A DNA stretch of 64,000 nt. Origin: an uncultured Paracoccaceae bacterium (GTDB lineage: Bacteria; Pseudomonadota; Alphaproteobacteria; Rhodobacterales; Rhodobacteraceae). Location of the stretch: NCBI GenBank assembly GCA_947494445.1, contig CANLVD010000010.1, positions 1 to 64,000 on the forward strand. Reading direction: 5' to 3'. The translations under genes and the position numbers were made by a program. Each line of letters opens with the position of its first letter. Position 1 is the first letter of the stretch. The notes beneath the pieces are model-generated. The model was not told the DNA's origin. It ran no database searches and was given only the letters and a program-made list of their open reading frames with translations. Of the stretch, positions 18,949 through 29,541 are shown piece after piece.

Positions 18949-18971
18949 GAGATCGCCCGCATTTGGAGAGT

Positions 18972-19029
18972 GAACCATCCCGCATAGGCAGGATGGTTCG
19001 GAGTTGCGCCGGGCTACAGGTGCAGCCCG
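18972..19029 (-). promoter_or_regulatory. Two intercistronic hairpins between binding-protein and permease genes
   Basis: GAACCATCC and GGATGGTTC (18972-18980 and 18991-18999) form a perfect 9-bp stem with a 10-nt loop. CGGGCT/AGCCCG (19010-19015 and 19024-19029) gives a second stem. Hairpins at this place in ABC operons typically protect the binding-protein mRNA and reduce read-through into permeases. Neither has a T run on the minus strand. Confidence 0.6.
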
Positions 19030-19044
19030 AGCAGGGAGGTTCGA

Positions 19045-20367
19045 TTACTCGATACGTCCGGCGCGCTTCAGCACGCGGGTTGCCTGTTCAGCGGCATCCA
19101 TCATCAACTGACGGGTGTCGCCACCTGCTGCAGCTTCCGCGATTGCGGCTGACAGAATATCACCGACCTCGGGCCATTCAGGGATCTGCGGCATGATGTC
19201 GGATTCTTTCAGCGACTCCCATGCAGCCGACTGAATGCCGTCGTTTGCAGCATTCACATCGGCATCCTGAAGAGACGAGATATGAGTGACGACGTTATTG
19301 ACGATGGACTTGCCCGCAACCTCACGTTCGGTCGCGTTCGCCTTGTCCATTTCCGGGTTAGAAAGCCATTTCAGGAATTCCCATGCTGCTCCCTTGCTTT
19401 CGGAATACTCCGAAACCGAAAAGGGCATCGAGATGGCATAGGTCTTGGTGACCCCGTTGTAGGATGGCATACCGGTAAAGGCGACCTGATCCTTGGTCAG
19501 GGTGGAAGCCTCCGGGTTGTAGAAACCGGAATAAGCCCACCACCAGACGGGGATCATCGCGGACTTGCCCTGCATGAAGGACTGCCGTGCGTCCTGTTCG
19601 ACAAAGGCGAGGCTGTTGGGATTGGTCACACCCTCAACCGTGTGCAAGGCGATGTAATCCTCAGTGGCTTTCAGCGCTTCTTCTGAAGTCCAGGCCGGGG
19701 TCCAGTCGTCGTTGAAGACATCACCGCCAGCTGCCCAAAGGAAATTGATCCAGATGAACAGATTCTGCCGGTTGCCATCGTTGTTGTAGTAAAGTGCCAG
19801 AGGTGCGATTTCAGGATTGGTTTCCTTCAGTTTCTTGCCGACCTCAATCACTTCTTCCCAGCTTTTGGGCGGCTCGGAGATCAGATCCTTGCGATAGAAC
19901 ATCAACTGGGGATGGGCTCGCAGTGGAAAGCCAAGGGTTTCACCTTCGAACTGTGCCGAGCGCGCGAAAGCCGCTGGATACCGGTCCATCGAAATGCCGT
20001 CTCGCGCCATTAGCTCGTCGATTTTCATCAGCCAGTGCGCATTGGGTGGCCCCCAGCTGTCAAGATAGTTGACCACATCGAAGGTGCCGTTTGCAGCGAT
20101 GCCTTCGGCGTTGATCTTCTCCTGCAGGCTGCCAAACGGGATGAAGGTCCACTCGGTCTCGATGCCGGTAAGTTCCGTGAATTCGCTGTCACGCAGCATC
20201 AGTCCGTCGAATTGAGGCGTGACCACGCTGAGGATGTTCAGCTTGGTGCCCTCGAAGGGTTTCCCTTCCAGCAGGTTGTACGGCATGTCCTGCGCTGACG
20301 CTGATACCGGTGCAAGCAGCATGGTTGCTGCGGCCACTCCGGCTTTGATGAAAGTCCTTTTTTGCAT
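19045..20367 (-). CDS. ABC transporter substrate-binding protein (CUT1 sugar type)
   Basis: A 440-residue extracytoplasmic binding protein. The signal peptide spans about residues 1-25, with a KR at positions 3-4, a hydrophobic core AAATMLLAPVSASA and an AQD cleavage region. The mature part resembles MalE/UgpB proteins (GTKLNILSVVTPQFDGLM, PLALYYNNDGNRQN, FSVSEYSESKGAAWEFLKW). It is the first gene of the LacI-linked operon, with two operator-like palindromes 51-85 bp upstream. Its ligand is not evident; a polyol, amino sugar or sugar acid is possible. Confidence 0.9.
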   Translation of the reverse strand: MQKRTFIKAGVAAATMLLAPVSASAQDMPYNLLEGKPFEGTKLNILSVVTPQFDGLMLRDSEFTELTGIETEWTFIPFGSLQEKINAEGIAANGTFDVVNYLDSWGPPNAHWLMKIDELMARDGISMDRYPAAFARSAQFEGETLGFPLRAHPQLMFYRKDLISEPPKSWEEVIEVGKKLKETNPEIAPLALYYNNDGNRQNLFIWINFLWAAGGDVFNDDWTPAWTSEEALKATEDYIALHTVEGVTNPNSLAFVEQDARQSFMQGKSAMIPVWWWAYSGFYNPEASTLTKDQVAFTGMPSYNGVTKTYAISMPFSVSEYSESKGAAWEFLKWLSNPEMDKANATEREVAGKSIVNNVVTHISSLQDADVNAANDGIQSAAWESLKESDIMPQIPEWPEVGDILSAAIAEAAAGGDTRQLMMDAAEQATRVLKRAGRIE

Positions 20368-20740
20368 TCTATCCTCCCTTGTGAGTCGTCTTTTATCAGG
20401 GTAGATTAGAATAACGAGAATACGTATTCAACGAATTTGTGAATGCGTATTCTTGATTGTTCGAGGAGATGTCAATCTCCGGGGCGGCAATGGTGCTTCA
20501 GCAAAGCAATTCCACACCTTGGCACAAGGATCCCATTTCGGCATCGATGGGCCAACCGCCTGTGAAAGAGTGATGGGTGTCCCTGAAGCTCAAAACACAC
20601 ACCTTTATAGTGCTCAGTATAAAGTGAGCCTTAGGTTGCGCCAATGATCAAAGCAAACAAAGTCAAATTCAGGTTCATGAAACCGGAGGTCAGCAATCTG
20701 CGCTGCGCACTGGTTTCGAATGCCGGAAAGCCCAAGCCAG
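20368..20740. other. 373-bp promoter region between ABC operon and tRNA-Ser
   Basis: It holds the paired GAATACGTATTC-type sites (20418-20452) and an inverted repeat CTTTATA-N8-TATAAAG (20603-20609, 20618-20624). No convincing gene is present. The region near 20400-20460 is AT-rich, as expected for the operon promoter read on the minus strand. Confidence 0.6.
20418..20452 (-). promoter_or_regulatory. Twin palindromic operators, probable LacI-family sites
   Basis: GAATACGTATTC (20418-20429) is a perfect 12-bp palindrome with a central CG, the usual LacI-family pattern. A one-base variant, GAATGCGTATTC, lies at 20441-20452. Their centres are 23 bp apart, about two helical turns, so both could be bound on one DNA face. 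They lie 51-85 bp before the binding-protein start. Confidence 0.7.
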
Positions 20741-20830
20741 TGGCGGAGAGACAGGGATTCGAACCCTGGGTGGACTTGCGCCCACAACGGTTTTCGAGAC
20801 CGCCCCGTTCGACCACTCCGGCACCTCTCC
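20741..20830 (-). tRNA. tRNA-Ser (anticodon CGA)
   Basis: Read on the minus strand, a 90-nt class II tRNA begins GGAGAGG and ends TCTCTCC-G-CCA, giving a 7-bp acceptor stem (one G-U), discriminator G and an encoded CCA. The anticodon loop is CTCGAAA within a GCGGT/ACCGT stem, so the anticodon is CGA, reading UCG. A long variable arm (GGGC...) and the T-loop GGTTCGAATCC are present. Confidence 0.95.
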
Positions 20831-20918
20831 GCAGCTGGTATGGCCCGAAGCTGCCTCTTAGCTCAGGGCGGGGCAGGCGCGCAAGGTCAAAAGGACGCTC
20901 TGAAGCGTTGATGTCAGA

Positions 20919-20955
20919 ATGCCTTCGGCGAGGATATTTGATCCAAGAAGTGAAG
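20919..20955 (+). repeat. Dispersed intergenic repeat, copy 1
   Basis: The copy runs ATGCCTTCGGCGAGGATATT and then TGATCCAAGAAGTGAAGG. It matches the other copies at 28342, 32050, 35775 and 55891 in the core CCTCCGGCGGGGATATTT and the tail CCAAGAAGTGA. It lies between tRNA-Ser and rplU. Confidence 0.7.
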
Positions 20956-21142
20956 GCGATTGTGCTGCGCAATTCAATGGCTTTGGGCTTGACTTGACCG
21001 GGTCATGGGCTTAGACGGCAGCTTCCGGATCGGCATGGGCTGCGTCCGGGCGTTATGAATGCGCAGTTCCCTGGCGCGGGTAAGGCCCGCAAAACACCGC
21101 AAAAGCGGGGCCTTGAGGACGCGAAGACAAAAGGAAAAGATC

Positions 21143-21898
21143 ATGTTTGCGGTTCTGAAAACCGGCGGCAAGCAATACAAAGTGGCTTCGGGTGACATCT
21201 TCACTGTGGAGAAACTGGCCGCAGAGGCGGGTGAAACCGTCCAGTTCAACGAAATTCTCATGCTTGGTGGTGACAAGGTCACCGTTGGTGCACCGACTGT
21301 GGATGGCGCTGCCGTTCAGGCCGAAGTGCTTGACCAGACCCGCGGTCCCAAGTTGATCAACTACGTCAAGCGTCGGCGCAAGCATTCGTCGCAGCGCCGC
21401 AAAGGCCACCGTCAGTATCTGACTGTCGTCAAGATTACTGACATTCTGGCCTCAGGCGCTGACAAGTCCGGCGTCAAGGAAGCGATCGGCGCCGGATCCG
21501 TAGCCGCCATCGTGGCAGCCGCACCTGCAGCCAAGAAGGCAGCAGCTCCGAAGAAGGACGCGCCGAAGAAAGAGGCTGAGGCCAAGAAGGCCGCACCCAA
21601 GAAGGCGGCCCCGAAGAAGGAAGCGCCCAAGGCAGACGCGGCGGCTGATGCCGGATCAGAGCCTTCGAACCTGCTGAAGGCGGCCAAGGGTGAAGCGGAT
21701 GATCTGAAAAAGATCTCCGGCGTTGGTCCAAAGCTGGAAGGTACGCTGAATGAGATCGGCGTGTTCCACTTCTGGCAGATCGCAGAATGGGGCCCAGCCG
21801 AGATCGCCTATATGGATGATCGTCTGTCCTTCAAAGGCCGGATCGAGCGCGACAACTGGATTGCACAGGCTGCCGAGTTTGCAGCCGAAGCGAAGTAA
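21143..21898 (+). CDS. rplU: 50S ribosomal protein L21 with C-terminal extension
   Basis: A 251-residue protein, more than twice the usual ~103. Residues 1-103 are canonical L21 (MFAVLKTGGKQYKV, VKRRRKHSSQRRKGHRQYL). Residues about 120-170 are an Ala/Lys/Pro-rich linker, and about 175-251 form a helix-hairpin-helix-like domain (ADDLKKISGVGPKLEGTL, then WGPAEIAYMDDRLSFKGRI). The ATG at 21143 follows AAGGAA. L21 proteins with this tail are known in Rhodobacteraceae. It is 12 bp before rpmA. Confidence 0.95.
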   Translation: MFAVLKTGGKQYKVASGDIFTVEKLAAEAGETVQFNEILMLGGDKVTVGAPTVDGAAVQAEVLDQTRGPKLINYVKRRRKHSSQRRKGHRQYLTVVKITDILASGADKSGVKEAIGAGSVAAIVAAAPAAKKAAAPKKDAPKKEAEAKKAAPKKAAPKKEAPKADAAADAGSEPSNLLKAAKGEADDLKKISGVGPKLEGTLNEIGVFHFWQIAEWGPAEIAYMDDRLSFKGRIERDNWIAQAAEFAAEAK

Positions 21899-21910
21899 GG
21901 AGACCACCAG

Positions 21911-22180
21911 ATGGCACATAAAAAGGCAGGCGGTTCTTCCCGCAACGGTCGTGACAGCGCAGGACGTCGTCTCGGCATCAAGAAATACGGTGGCGAGGTC
22001 GTCATCCCGGGCAACATCATTGCGCGCCAGCGCGGCACCAAGTGGTGGCCGGGCACAGGCGTCGGCATGGGCCGTGACCACACCATCTTCGCAGTCCTCG
22101 AAGGCAATGTGAAATTCCACAAAGGCCTGAAAGGCCGCACGTTTATTTCCGTTCTCCCGGCAGCGGAGGCCGCTGAATAA
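21911..22180 (+). CDS. rpmA: 50S ribosomal protein L27
   Basis: An 89-residue protein of normal length. [20 protein letters not shown] is the conserved L27 start, with no N-terminal cleavage extension. It forms the usual rplU-rpmA operon and is followed by a strong terminator. Confidence 0.98.
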   Translation: MAHKKAGGSSRNGRDSAGRRLGIKKYGGEVVIPGNIIARQRGTKWWPGTGVGMGRDHTIFAVLEGNVKFHKGLKGRTFISVLPAAEAAE

Positions 22181-22210
22181 GCCGAGCTTAAACGCATATA
22201 CCTTCTACAA

Positions 22211-22242
22211 AAGGGGCTCGGTGCAAAAACCGGGCCCTTTTT
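22211..22242 (+). terminator. Rho-independent terminator after rpmA
   Basis: GGGCTCGGT (22214-22222) pairs with ACCGGGCCC (22229-22237) across a GCAAAA loop and is followed by TTTTT. It separates the ribosomal operon from the RtcB-like gene. Confidence 0.9.
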
Positions 22243-22279
22243 GATTCTGGGCCCGCGCGCAACAAGAAAGGACATTCCA

Positions 22280-23665
22280 ATGCGCATCACCGGAAAAGAT
22301 CTGATCGAGATGGGGTACACCTCGGGTCCATGGTTCAGCACTGCGCTGAGCCATGTGAATTCTCATGATCTGCAAGGTGATGCGCTGCGGTCCTATCTGG
22401 ATCAGACGGCCCCGCAAGCAGTAGATTACCTGCCGTTGCAGCCAGCACCCGAGATTGCCTTCAATCTTGAGGCAGCCTCGGAGGATGAGATCGAGAATGT
22501 CGAGGCTGTGTGTTCCACCATGGCCAAGCTGATGCGCACGCCGACGCTGGTGGCAGGTGCTGTGATGCCAGACGCCTGTCCGGCAGGTCCAAATGGCACG
22601 ATCCCGGTGGGCGGTGTGGCTGTTGCCAGAAATGCTATCCACCCGGGCATGCATTCGGCTGACATCTGCTGTTCTGTCATGGTCACGGAATTTCAGGACA
22701 GTGATCCGAAAGCCGTGCTTGATGCCGTGCACCGGGTGACCCATTTCGGGCCGGGAGGGCGTGAGGATGGCAAGCGTTTCACACTGTCACCCGATCTGCA
22801 TGACCAAATGCGCGCCAACCGCTTTTTGCAAGGTCAGAGGATCGAGGCGGCAATGCTCACCCATATGGGCACGCAAGGGGATGGCAATCATTTCGCCTTT
22901 GTCGGCGTCTCGAAGGCGACCGGCAAGACCTGCCTTGTGACCCATCACGGATCACGCGGGCCGGGAGCGCTTTTGTACAAGGTCGGGATGGCCGTGGCCG
23001 AGCGATACCGTCGTGACCTGTCGCCAAGAACGCTGAAGCAAAACGCCTGGATCCCCGCAGATACCGAGGACGGGGAAGACTACTGGGCCGCTTTGCAACT
23101 GATCCGGGAGTGGACCCGACTGAACCATGATGTCTTGCATCAGGGCACGGTGCGTGCTGTTCAGGGCGAGGTTGTGCGGCGGTTCTGGAATGAACACAAC
23201 TTCGTCTTCCGCGAGGGCGATATGTTCTATCATGCCAAGGGAGCAACGCCTGTTCATGACGGTTTTCTGCCAGACACGGAAGGCACCCAGATTGTCCCGC
23301 TGAACATGGCAGAGCCGATCCTTCTGGTGCAGGGCCGCCGCACCGAGCGCAATCTGGGGTTCGCACCTCATGGAGCCGGACGCAACTTCTCACGCTCGGC
23401 GCATAAGCGCGGTCTGGCGGGACAGGCCGATGCGGATGTGTTTGCGGCAGAAACCGCACATATCGATGCACGGTTCTACTGTGGACGCATTGATGTGTCC
23501 GAATTGCCATCTGCCTACAAGAGGGCAGATGTCGTCCGCGCACAGATGGAGCAGTTCGAGCTGGCTGACGTGATCGACGAGATCATGCCATACGGGTCGA
23601 TCATGGCCGGTGATTGGGAATTTGATGCGCCCTGGCGCAAGAAAAGGCGCAAGAATGGGCGTTGA
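22280..23665 (+). CDS. RtcB-family protein (RNA ligase-like), divergent
   Basis: A 461-residue protein. RtcB motifs are recognisable but altered: SADICCSV for VDINCGV (the metal-binding Asp and Cys kept), GTQGDGNHF for GTLGGGNHF, THHGSRGPG for HSGSRGLG, and APHGAGRNFSR, which keeps the His that RtcB guanylylates. RtcB joins 2',3'-cyclic phosphate and 5'-OH RNA ends using GTP and Mn. AAAGGA precedes ATG 22280. It overlaps the LysE gene by 11 nt. No RtcA archease or RtcR is adjacent, so its RNA substrate (repair versus other) is unknown. Confidence 0.85.
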   Translation: MRITGKDLIEMGYTSGPWFSTALSHVNSHDLQGDALRSYLDQTAPQAVDYLPLQPAPEIAFNLEAASEDEIENVEAVCSTMAKLMRTPTLVAGAVMPDACPAGPNGTIPVGGVAVARNAIHPGMHSADICCSVMVTEFQDSDPKAVLDAVHRVTHFGPGGREDGKRFTLSPDLHDQMRANRFLQGQRIEAAMLTHMGTQGDGNHFAFVGVSKATGKTCLVTHHGSRGPGALLYKVGMAVAERYRRDLSPRTLKQNAWIPADTEDGEDYWAALQLIREWTRLNHDVLHQGTVRAVQGEVVRRFWNEHNFVFREGDMFYHAKGATPVHDGFLPDTEGTQIVPLNMAEPILLVQGRRTERNLGFAPHGAGRNFSRSAHKRGLAGQADADVFAAETAHIDARFYCGRIDVSELPSAYKRADVVRAQMEQFELADVIDEIMPYGSIMAGDWEFDAPWRKKRRKNGR

Positions 23666-24254
23666 TCTGATCCCTTTCCTGATGCTCGCGTTTGGCATGG
23701 TTGGCACGCCGGGGCCTGCCAACATGGTGCTTCTGAGTACGGGCGCACGCTATGGGCTGCGCCCGGCCTTGCCCTTTGTGGTCGGCGTTGCCTTGGGCAA
23801 GCAGCTGATCATCTGGCCTATGGGCTTTGGCCTTCTGACATTGATGGAGGCGCAGCCCTCGCTGTTTGTCGTACTCAAGTACGTTTCGGCCGCATATATT
23901 CTGTGGCTGGCCTGGCGAATTGCTGGCAGCCGGATCGTGCCGGGACAGGGCGGTGCGTCCGTGCCCGGTTTTGCCAAGGGCCTGCTGGTGCACCCGCTCA
24001 ACCCCAAGGCCTGGGCCATGGTCACGGGTGCGTTCACCGGATTTGTTGCGCCGGGTACGGCTGCGGTGCAGGCCACGCTGGTGATTGCGCTGGGGTTGCT
24101 GTTCGTCCAGGCGCTTTTGCACCCCCTGTGGTGCTGGGGTGGCGAGCGCATTGCGGCATTGGTCGCGGGCAAGCCGGCGGAGCGTGTTTTGATGGTGACT
24201 TTGGGCCTTTTGACGGCCCTGAGTGTTTTGCTGGTCTTGCTGGAAGGGGTTTGA
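23655..24254 (+). CDS. LysE-family amino-acid exporter
   Basis: A 199-residue membrane protein with about six hydrophobic segments. The conserved TPGPANMVLLSTGARYG near the N terminus and HPLNPKAWAMV (residues about 110-120) mark the LysE/RhtB family. The ATG at 23655 overlaps the RtcB-like gene by 11 nt and gives the normal N terminus (MGVDLIPFLML). Substrate unknown. Confidence 0.88.
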   Translation: MGVDLIPFLMLAFGMVGTPGPANMVLLSTGARYGLRPALPFVVGVALGKQLIIWPMGFGLLTLMEAQPSLFVVLKYVSAAYILWLAWRIAGSRIVPGQGGASVPGFAKGLLVHPLNPKAWAMVTGAFTGFVAPGTAAVQATLVIALGLLFVQALLHPLWCWGGERIAALVAGKPAERVLMVTLGLLTALSVLLVLLEGV

Positions 24255-24257
24255 GGA

Positions 24258-24785
24258 ATGAACCTGACAGGATTGAAAACCGAACGTCTGGTGTTGCGGG
24301 GGCTTGAGCCGTCCGATGCAGGACCGATTGCGCTTTATCTCAGCGACGCGCGTGTGGCGCGCAGTCTGGAGAACGTGCCTCATCCCTATCCCCGCGGATT
24401 GGCAGAGGATTTCGTTGCGCGCGTGATGTCGAAAACCAGTGCAGATCGACATTGGGCCATTGAGTATGGTGACGGGCGTGAGGCTCAGTTGATCGGGTTG
24501 GTCTCGCTCAATGCAGCGTCACGGATCGGATACTGGTTGGGTGGGCCCCATTGGGAGACGGGTTTCGCGACTGAAGCGGTGGGCGCTGTTCTTTCCGAAT
24601 TGTTCTTGGAAGGAACCGACCATGTGACCGCGCGTGTGTTGCAGGACAACGCCGCATCCGCTCATGTGCTGAGCAAACTCGGATTTGCCTATACTGGCGA
24701 TGGCGAAGTGTTCTCGGTCGCGCGCAACGCGCTGGTCGAGACCTGGGAATACAGGCTGGAGCGAAGCCGATGGCATCAGGGCTGA
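24258..24785 (+). CDS. GNAT-family N-acetyltransferase (RimJ/RimL-like)
   Basis: A 175-residue protein starting LTGLKTERLVLRGLEPSD, the usual RimJ/RimL opening. The acetyl-CoA site region reads GYWLGGPHWETGFATEAVGA, then VLQDNAASAHVLSKLGF. It follows the LysE gene by 3 bp and lies about 100 bp before obgE. Possible substrates are protein N termini or a small amine. Confidence 0.88.
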   Translation: MNLTGLKTERLVLRGLEPSDAGPIALYLSDARVARSLENVPHPYPRGLAEDFVARVMSKTSADRHWAIEYGDGREAQLIGLVSLNAASRIGYWLGGPHWETGFATEAVGAVLSELFLEGTDHVTARVLQDNAASAHVLSKLGFAYTGDGEVFSVARNALVETWEYRLERSRWHQG

Positions 24786-24834
24786 CACCCCGACTGGGGG
24801 GCCGTGCGGGAAGCCCCGGCATGATCATGCTTGA

Positions 24835-27029
<2,195 letters not shown>

Positions 27030-27040
27030 GGGAGATGGGC

Positions 27041-28309
27041 ATGGACGGCACAGTAATGGATATTCACGCTCAGATGCAGGAGATCGGGCGCAAGGCGCGT
27101 CTGGCGGCTCAGGAATTGGCCACCGCCACCGCCGAGCGCAAGCACGCAGCTCTGATCGGCGCGGCGGAAGCAGTCTGGAACCGACGTGTTGAGATCATCG
27201 AAGCCAATGCCAAGGACATGGCCTATGGCCGCGACAAGGGCCTGTCGGATGCCATGCTGGACCGGCTGATGCTGGATGAGGCGCGCATTCAGGGGATTGT
27301 CGATGGCCTGCGTTCTGTTGCCGAGCAGGCCGATCCCGTTGGCCGCGTCCTGGAGGAATGGGACCGACCCAATGGACTGCATATTCGCAAGGTTGCAACG
27401 CCCATTGGGGTGATCGGTGTGATTTATGAAAGTCGTCCCAATGTGACTGCGGATGCAGGCGGATTGTGCCTGAAGGCAGGCAATGCGGCGATCTTGCGGG
27501 GGGGCTCGGAAAGCTTCCATTCATCTTCTGCCATCCATGCCTGTCTGGTGGAAGGGCTGATCTCGGCCAATCTGCCTGAAGCTGCAATCCAGCTGGTACC
27601 AACCCGTGATCGCGCAGCCGTCGGCGAGATGTTGGCCATGGTCGAGCACATCGACGTGATTGTGCCGCGTGGCGGCAAGAACCTCGTGGCCCGTGTGCAG
27701 GCCGATGCGCGGGTGCCTGTGTTTTCCCATCTTGAGGGCATCGTGCACATCTATGTGGATGGAGCTGCCGATGTTGAAAAGGCCCGCCGCGTGATCCTGA
27801 ACGCAAAGACCCGGCGCACGGGAATTTGCGGTGCGGCCGAGTGTCTTCTGATTGACCGGAAGTTTCTTGAGGCCCATGGCGCGCCTTTCGTGAACGATCT
27901 GCTGGCCGCCGGCGTCGATGTCCATGGCGATGTGGCGCTCCAGAGCATTGCCGGTGTCACGCCTGCGGTTGATGCCGACTGGGGACAGGAGTTTCTGGAC
28001 ATGATTATTGCCGCGCGCGTGGTGGATGGCGTGGATGAGGCCATGGCCCATATCCGGCAATACGGCTCGAACCACACTGATTGTGTGCTGACAGAAGACG
28101 ATGCGGTCGCAGCCCGGTTCTTTTCAGGGCTGGATAGTGCGATCCTCATGCGCAACGCCTCGACCCAGTTTGCCGATGGAGGCGAATTCGGCATGGGGGC
28201 CGAGATTGGGATTGCCACTGGCAAGATGCACGCGCGTGGGCCGGTTGGTGCCGCGCAACTGACAAGTTTCAAATATCTGGTGGACGGGGACGGCACGATC
28301 CGGTCCTGA
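27041..28309 (+). CDS. proA: Glutamate-5-semialdehyde dehydrogenase
   Basis: About 422 residues. The family core includes [32 protein letters not shown] and the catalytic Cys in [11 protein letters not shown]. It reduces glutamyl phosphate made by ProB. A GTG at 27026 overlaps the proB stop, but GAGGGAG about 7 bp before ATG 27041 makes that start more likely. Confidence 0.96.
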   Translation: MDGTVMDIHAQMQEIGRKARLAAQELATATAERKHAALIGAAEAVWNRRVEIIEANAKDMAYGRDKGLSDAMLDRLMLDEARIQGIVDGLRSVAEQADPVGRVLEEWDRPNGLHIRKVATPIGVIGVIYESRPNVTADAGGLCLKAGNAAILRGGSESFHSSSAIHACLVEGLISANLPEAAIQLVPTRDRAAVGEMLAMVEHIDVIVPRGGKNLVARVQADARVPVFSHLEGIVHIYVDGAADVEKARRVILNAKTRRTGICGAAECLLIDRKFLEAHGAPFVNDLLAAGVDVHGDVALQSIAGVTPAVDADWGQEFLDMIIAARVVDGVDEAMAHIRQYGSNHTDCVLTEDDAVAARFFSGLDSAILMRNASTQFADGGEFGMGAEIGIATGKMHARGPVGAAQLTSFKYLVDGDGTIRS

Positions 28310-28341
28310 GCCTTGTCAGCCGTACTGTTTTGCTCACCGTT

Positions 28342-28376
28342 ATGCCTCCGGCGGGGATATTTTTGCCAAGAAGTGA
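28342..28376 (+). repeat. Dispersed intergenic repeat, copy 2
   Basis: ATGCCTCCGGCGGGGATATT, then TTTGCCAAGAAGTGA. This is the clearest copy. It lies 33 bp after the proA stop in the gap before lpxC. Confidence 0.75.
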
Positions 28377-28521
28377 ACCAATTGGGCTCCTTACGCGTTT
28401 GTGTGTCTGTAGCAAATGTGACGGTGGCTGTAAGAAAGCGTCACAAACGTTGAATTGTCTTCAAAGCGAAGGGGTTATATCCACAATCCCAGATGTCCGT
28501 CAGAAGACTTGAGGTAACACC

Positions 28522-29442
28522 GTGCAGACGACCCTACGCAGACCAGTAAAAATGATCGGCACCGGATTGCATTCCGGGCGTCCGGCGCGTCTTGTTCTGC
28601 GGCCCGCATCTGCGGAGCAGGGGATCTGGTTCAAGCGCGTTGATGTGACCGACAAGGATAATCTGATCCAGGCGATCTACGACAATGTATCCGATACGAT
28701 GCTGTGCACCCGGCTGAGCAATTCCGCCGGTGTTTCGGTGTCGACGGTCGAGCATCTTATGGCGGCGATTGCCGGATGTGGTCTGCACAATGTGATGATC
28801 GAACTGGATGGGCCGGAAGTGCCGATCATGGATGGCAGCTCTGTTGCCTTCGTGCGCGAGATCATGGCTGCCGGTCTGCGTGAACTCGATGCAGATGTGC
28901 GCGCCTTTCGCGTGTTGAAAACGGTAACCTTGGAAGAGGATGGATACCGTGTGTCGGTCTCTCCTTCTGACGGGTTCGAGATTGATTTCGCAATTGACTT
29001 CGATGCGCCAGCCATTGGGGCCCAGCACCGGGCACTGAACATGGCCAACGGGTCATTTGTGCGTGAATTGAGCGATTGCCGGACTTTCTGTTTGCGCTCG
29101 GAAGTTGAGGCACTGCAGGCCAATGGTCTGGGTCTTGGCGGCTCGCTGATGAATGCCGTGATCATCGATGGCGACTTTGTTCTAAACGAGAACGGTTTCC
29201 GCCGTCCTGATGAGTGCGTGCGCCACAAGATGCTGGACGCGTTGGGAGATCTGGCTTTGGCAGGCGCTCCGATCCTTGGTCGGTATGAGGGCAATCGCGC
29301 TGGTCACCGGGCCACGAACCGGTTGCTGCATGCATTGTTCTCGACCCCGGGTGCCGTGGAAATCGTGACATGCGATGCCCAGATGGCACGCAACCTGCCG
29401 GGCGCTGCAATTGGCCTTTCGGATCTGGCCCGGGTTGGTTGA
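28522..29442 (+). CDS. lpxC: UDP-3-O-acyl-N-acetylglucosamine deacetylase
   Basis: A 306-residue LpxC starting at GTG, with GAGG about 9 bp upstream. Zn ligands are visible as the His in TVEHLMAAIAGCGLHN and HKMLDALGDLALAG; PIMDGSSVAFVREI and RAGHRATNRLLHALF are also typical. It performs the committed step of lipid A synthesis in the cytoplasm. It is monocistronic or joined with bamD downstream (99-bp gap). Confidence 0.97.
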   Translation: MQTTLRRPVKMIGTGLHSGRPARLVLRPASAEQGIWFKRVDVTDKDNLIQAIYDNVSDTMLCTRLSNSAGVSVSTVEHLMAAIAGCGLHNVMIELDGPEVPIMDGSSVAFVREIMAAGLRELDADVRAFRVLKTVTLEEDGYRVSVSPSDGFEIDFAIDFDAPAIGAQHRALNMANGSFVRELSDCRTFCLRSEVEALQANGLGLGGSLMNAVIIDGDFVLNENGFRRPDECVRHKMLDALGDLALAGAPILGRYEGNRAGHRATNRLLHALFSTPGAVEIVTCDAQMARNLPGAAIGLSDLARVG

Positions 29443-29541
29443 CCAGCCCTTTGATGCGCTTGCATTCATGCCCAAACTGTGGTGGATCAGTGTAGGTGCC
29501 GGCGTGCCGGTTGTGTGATCCTAAGAGACGGGGCGGTTACA

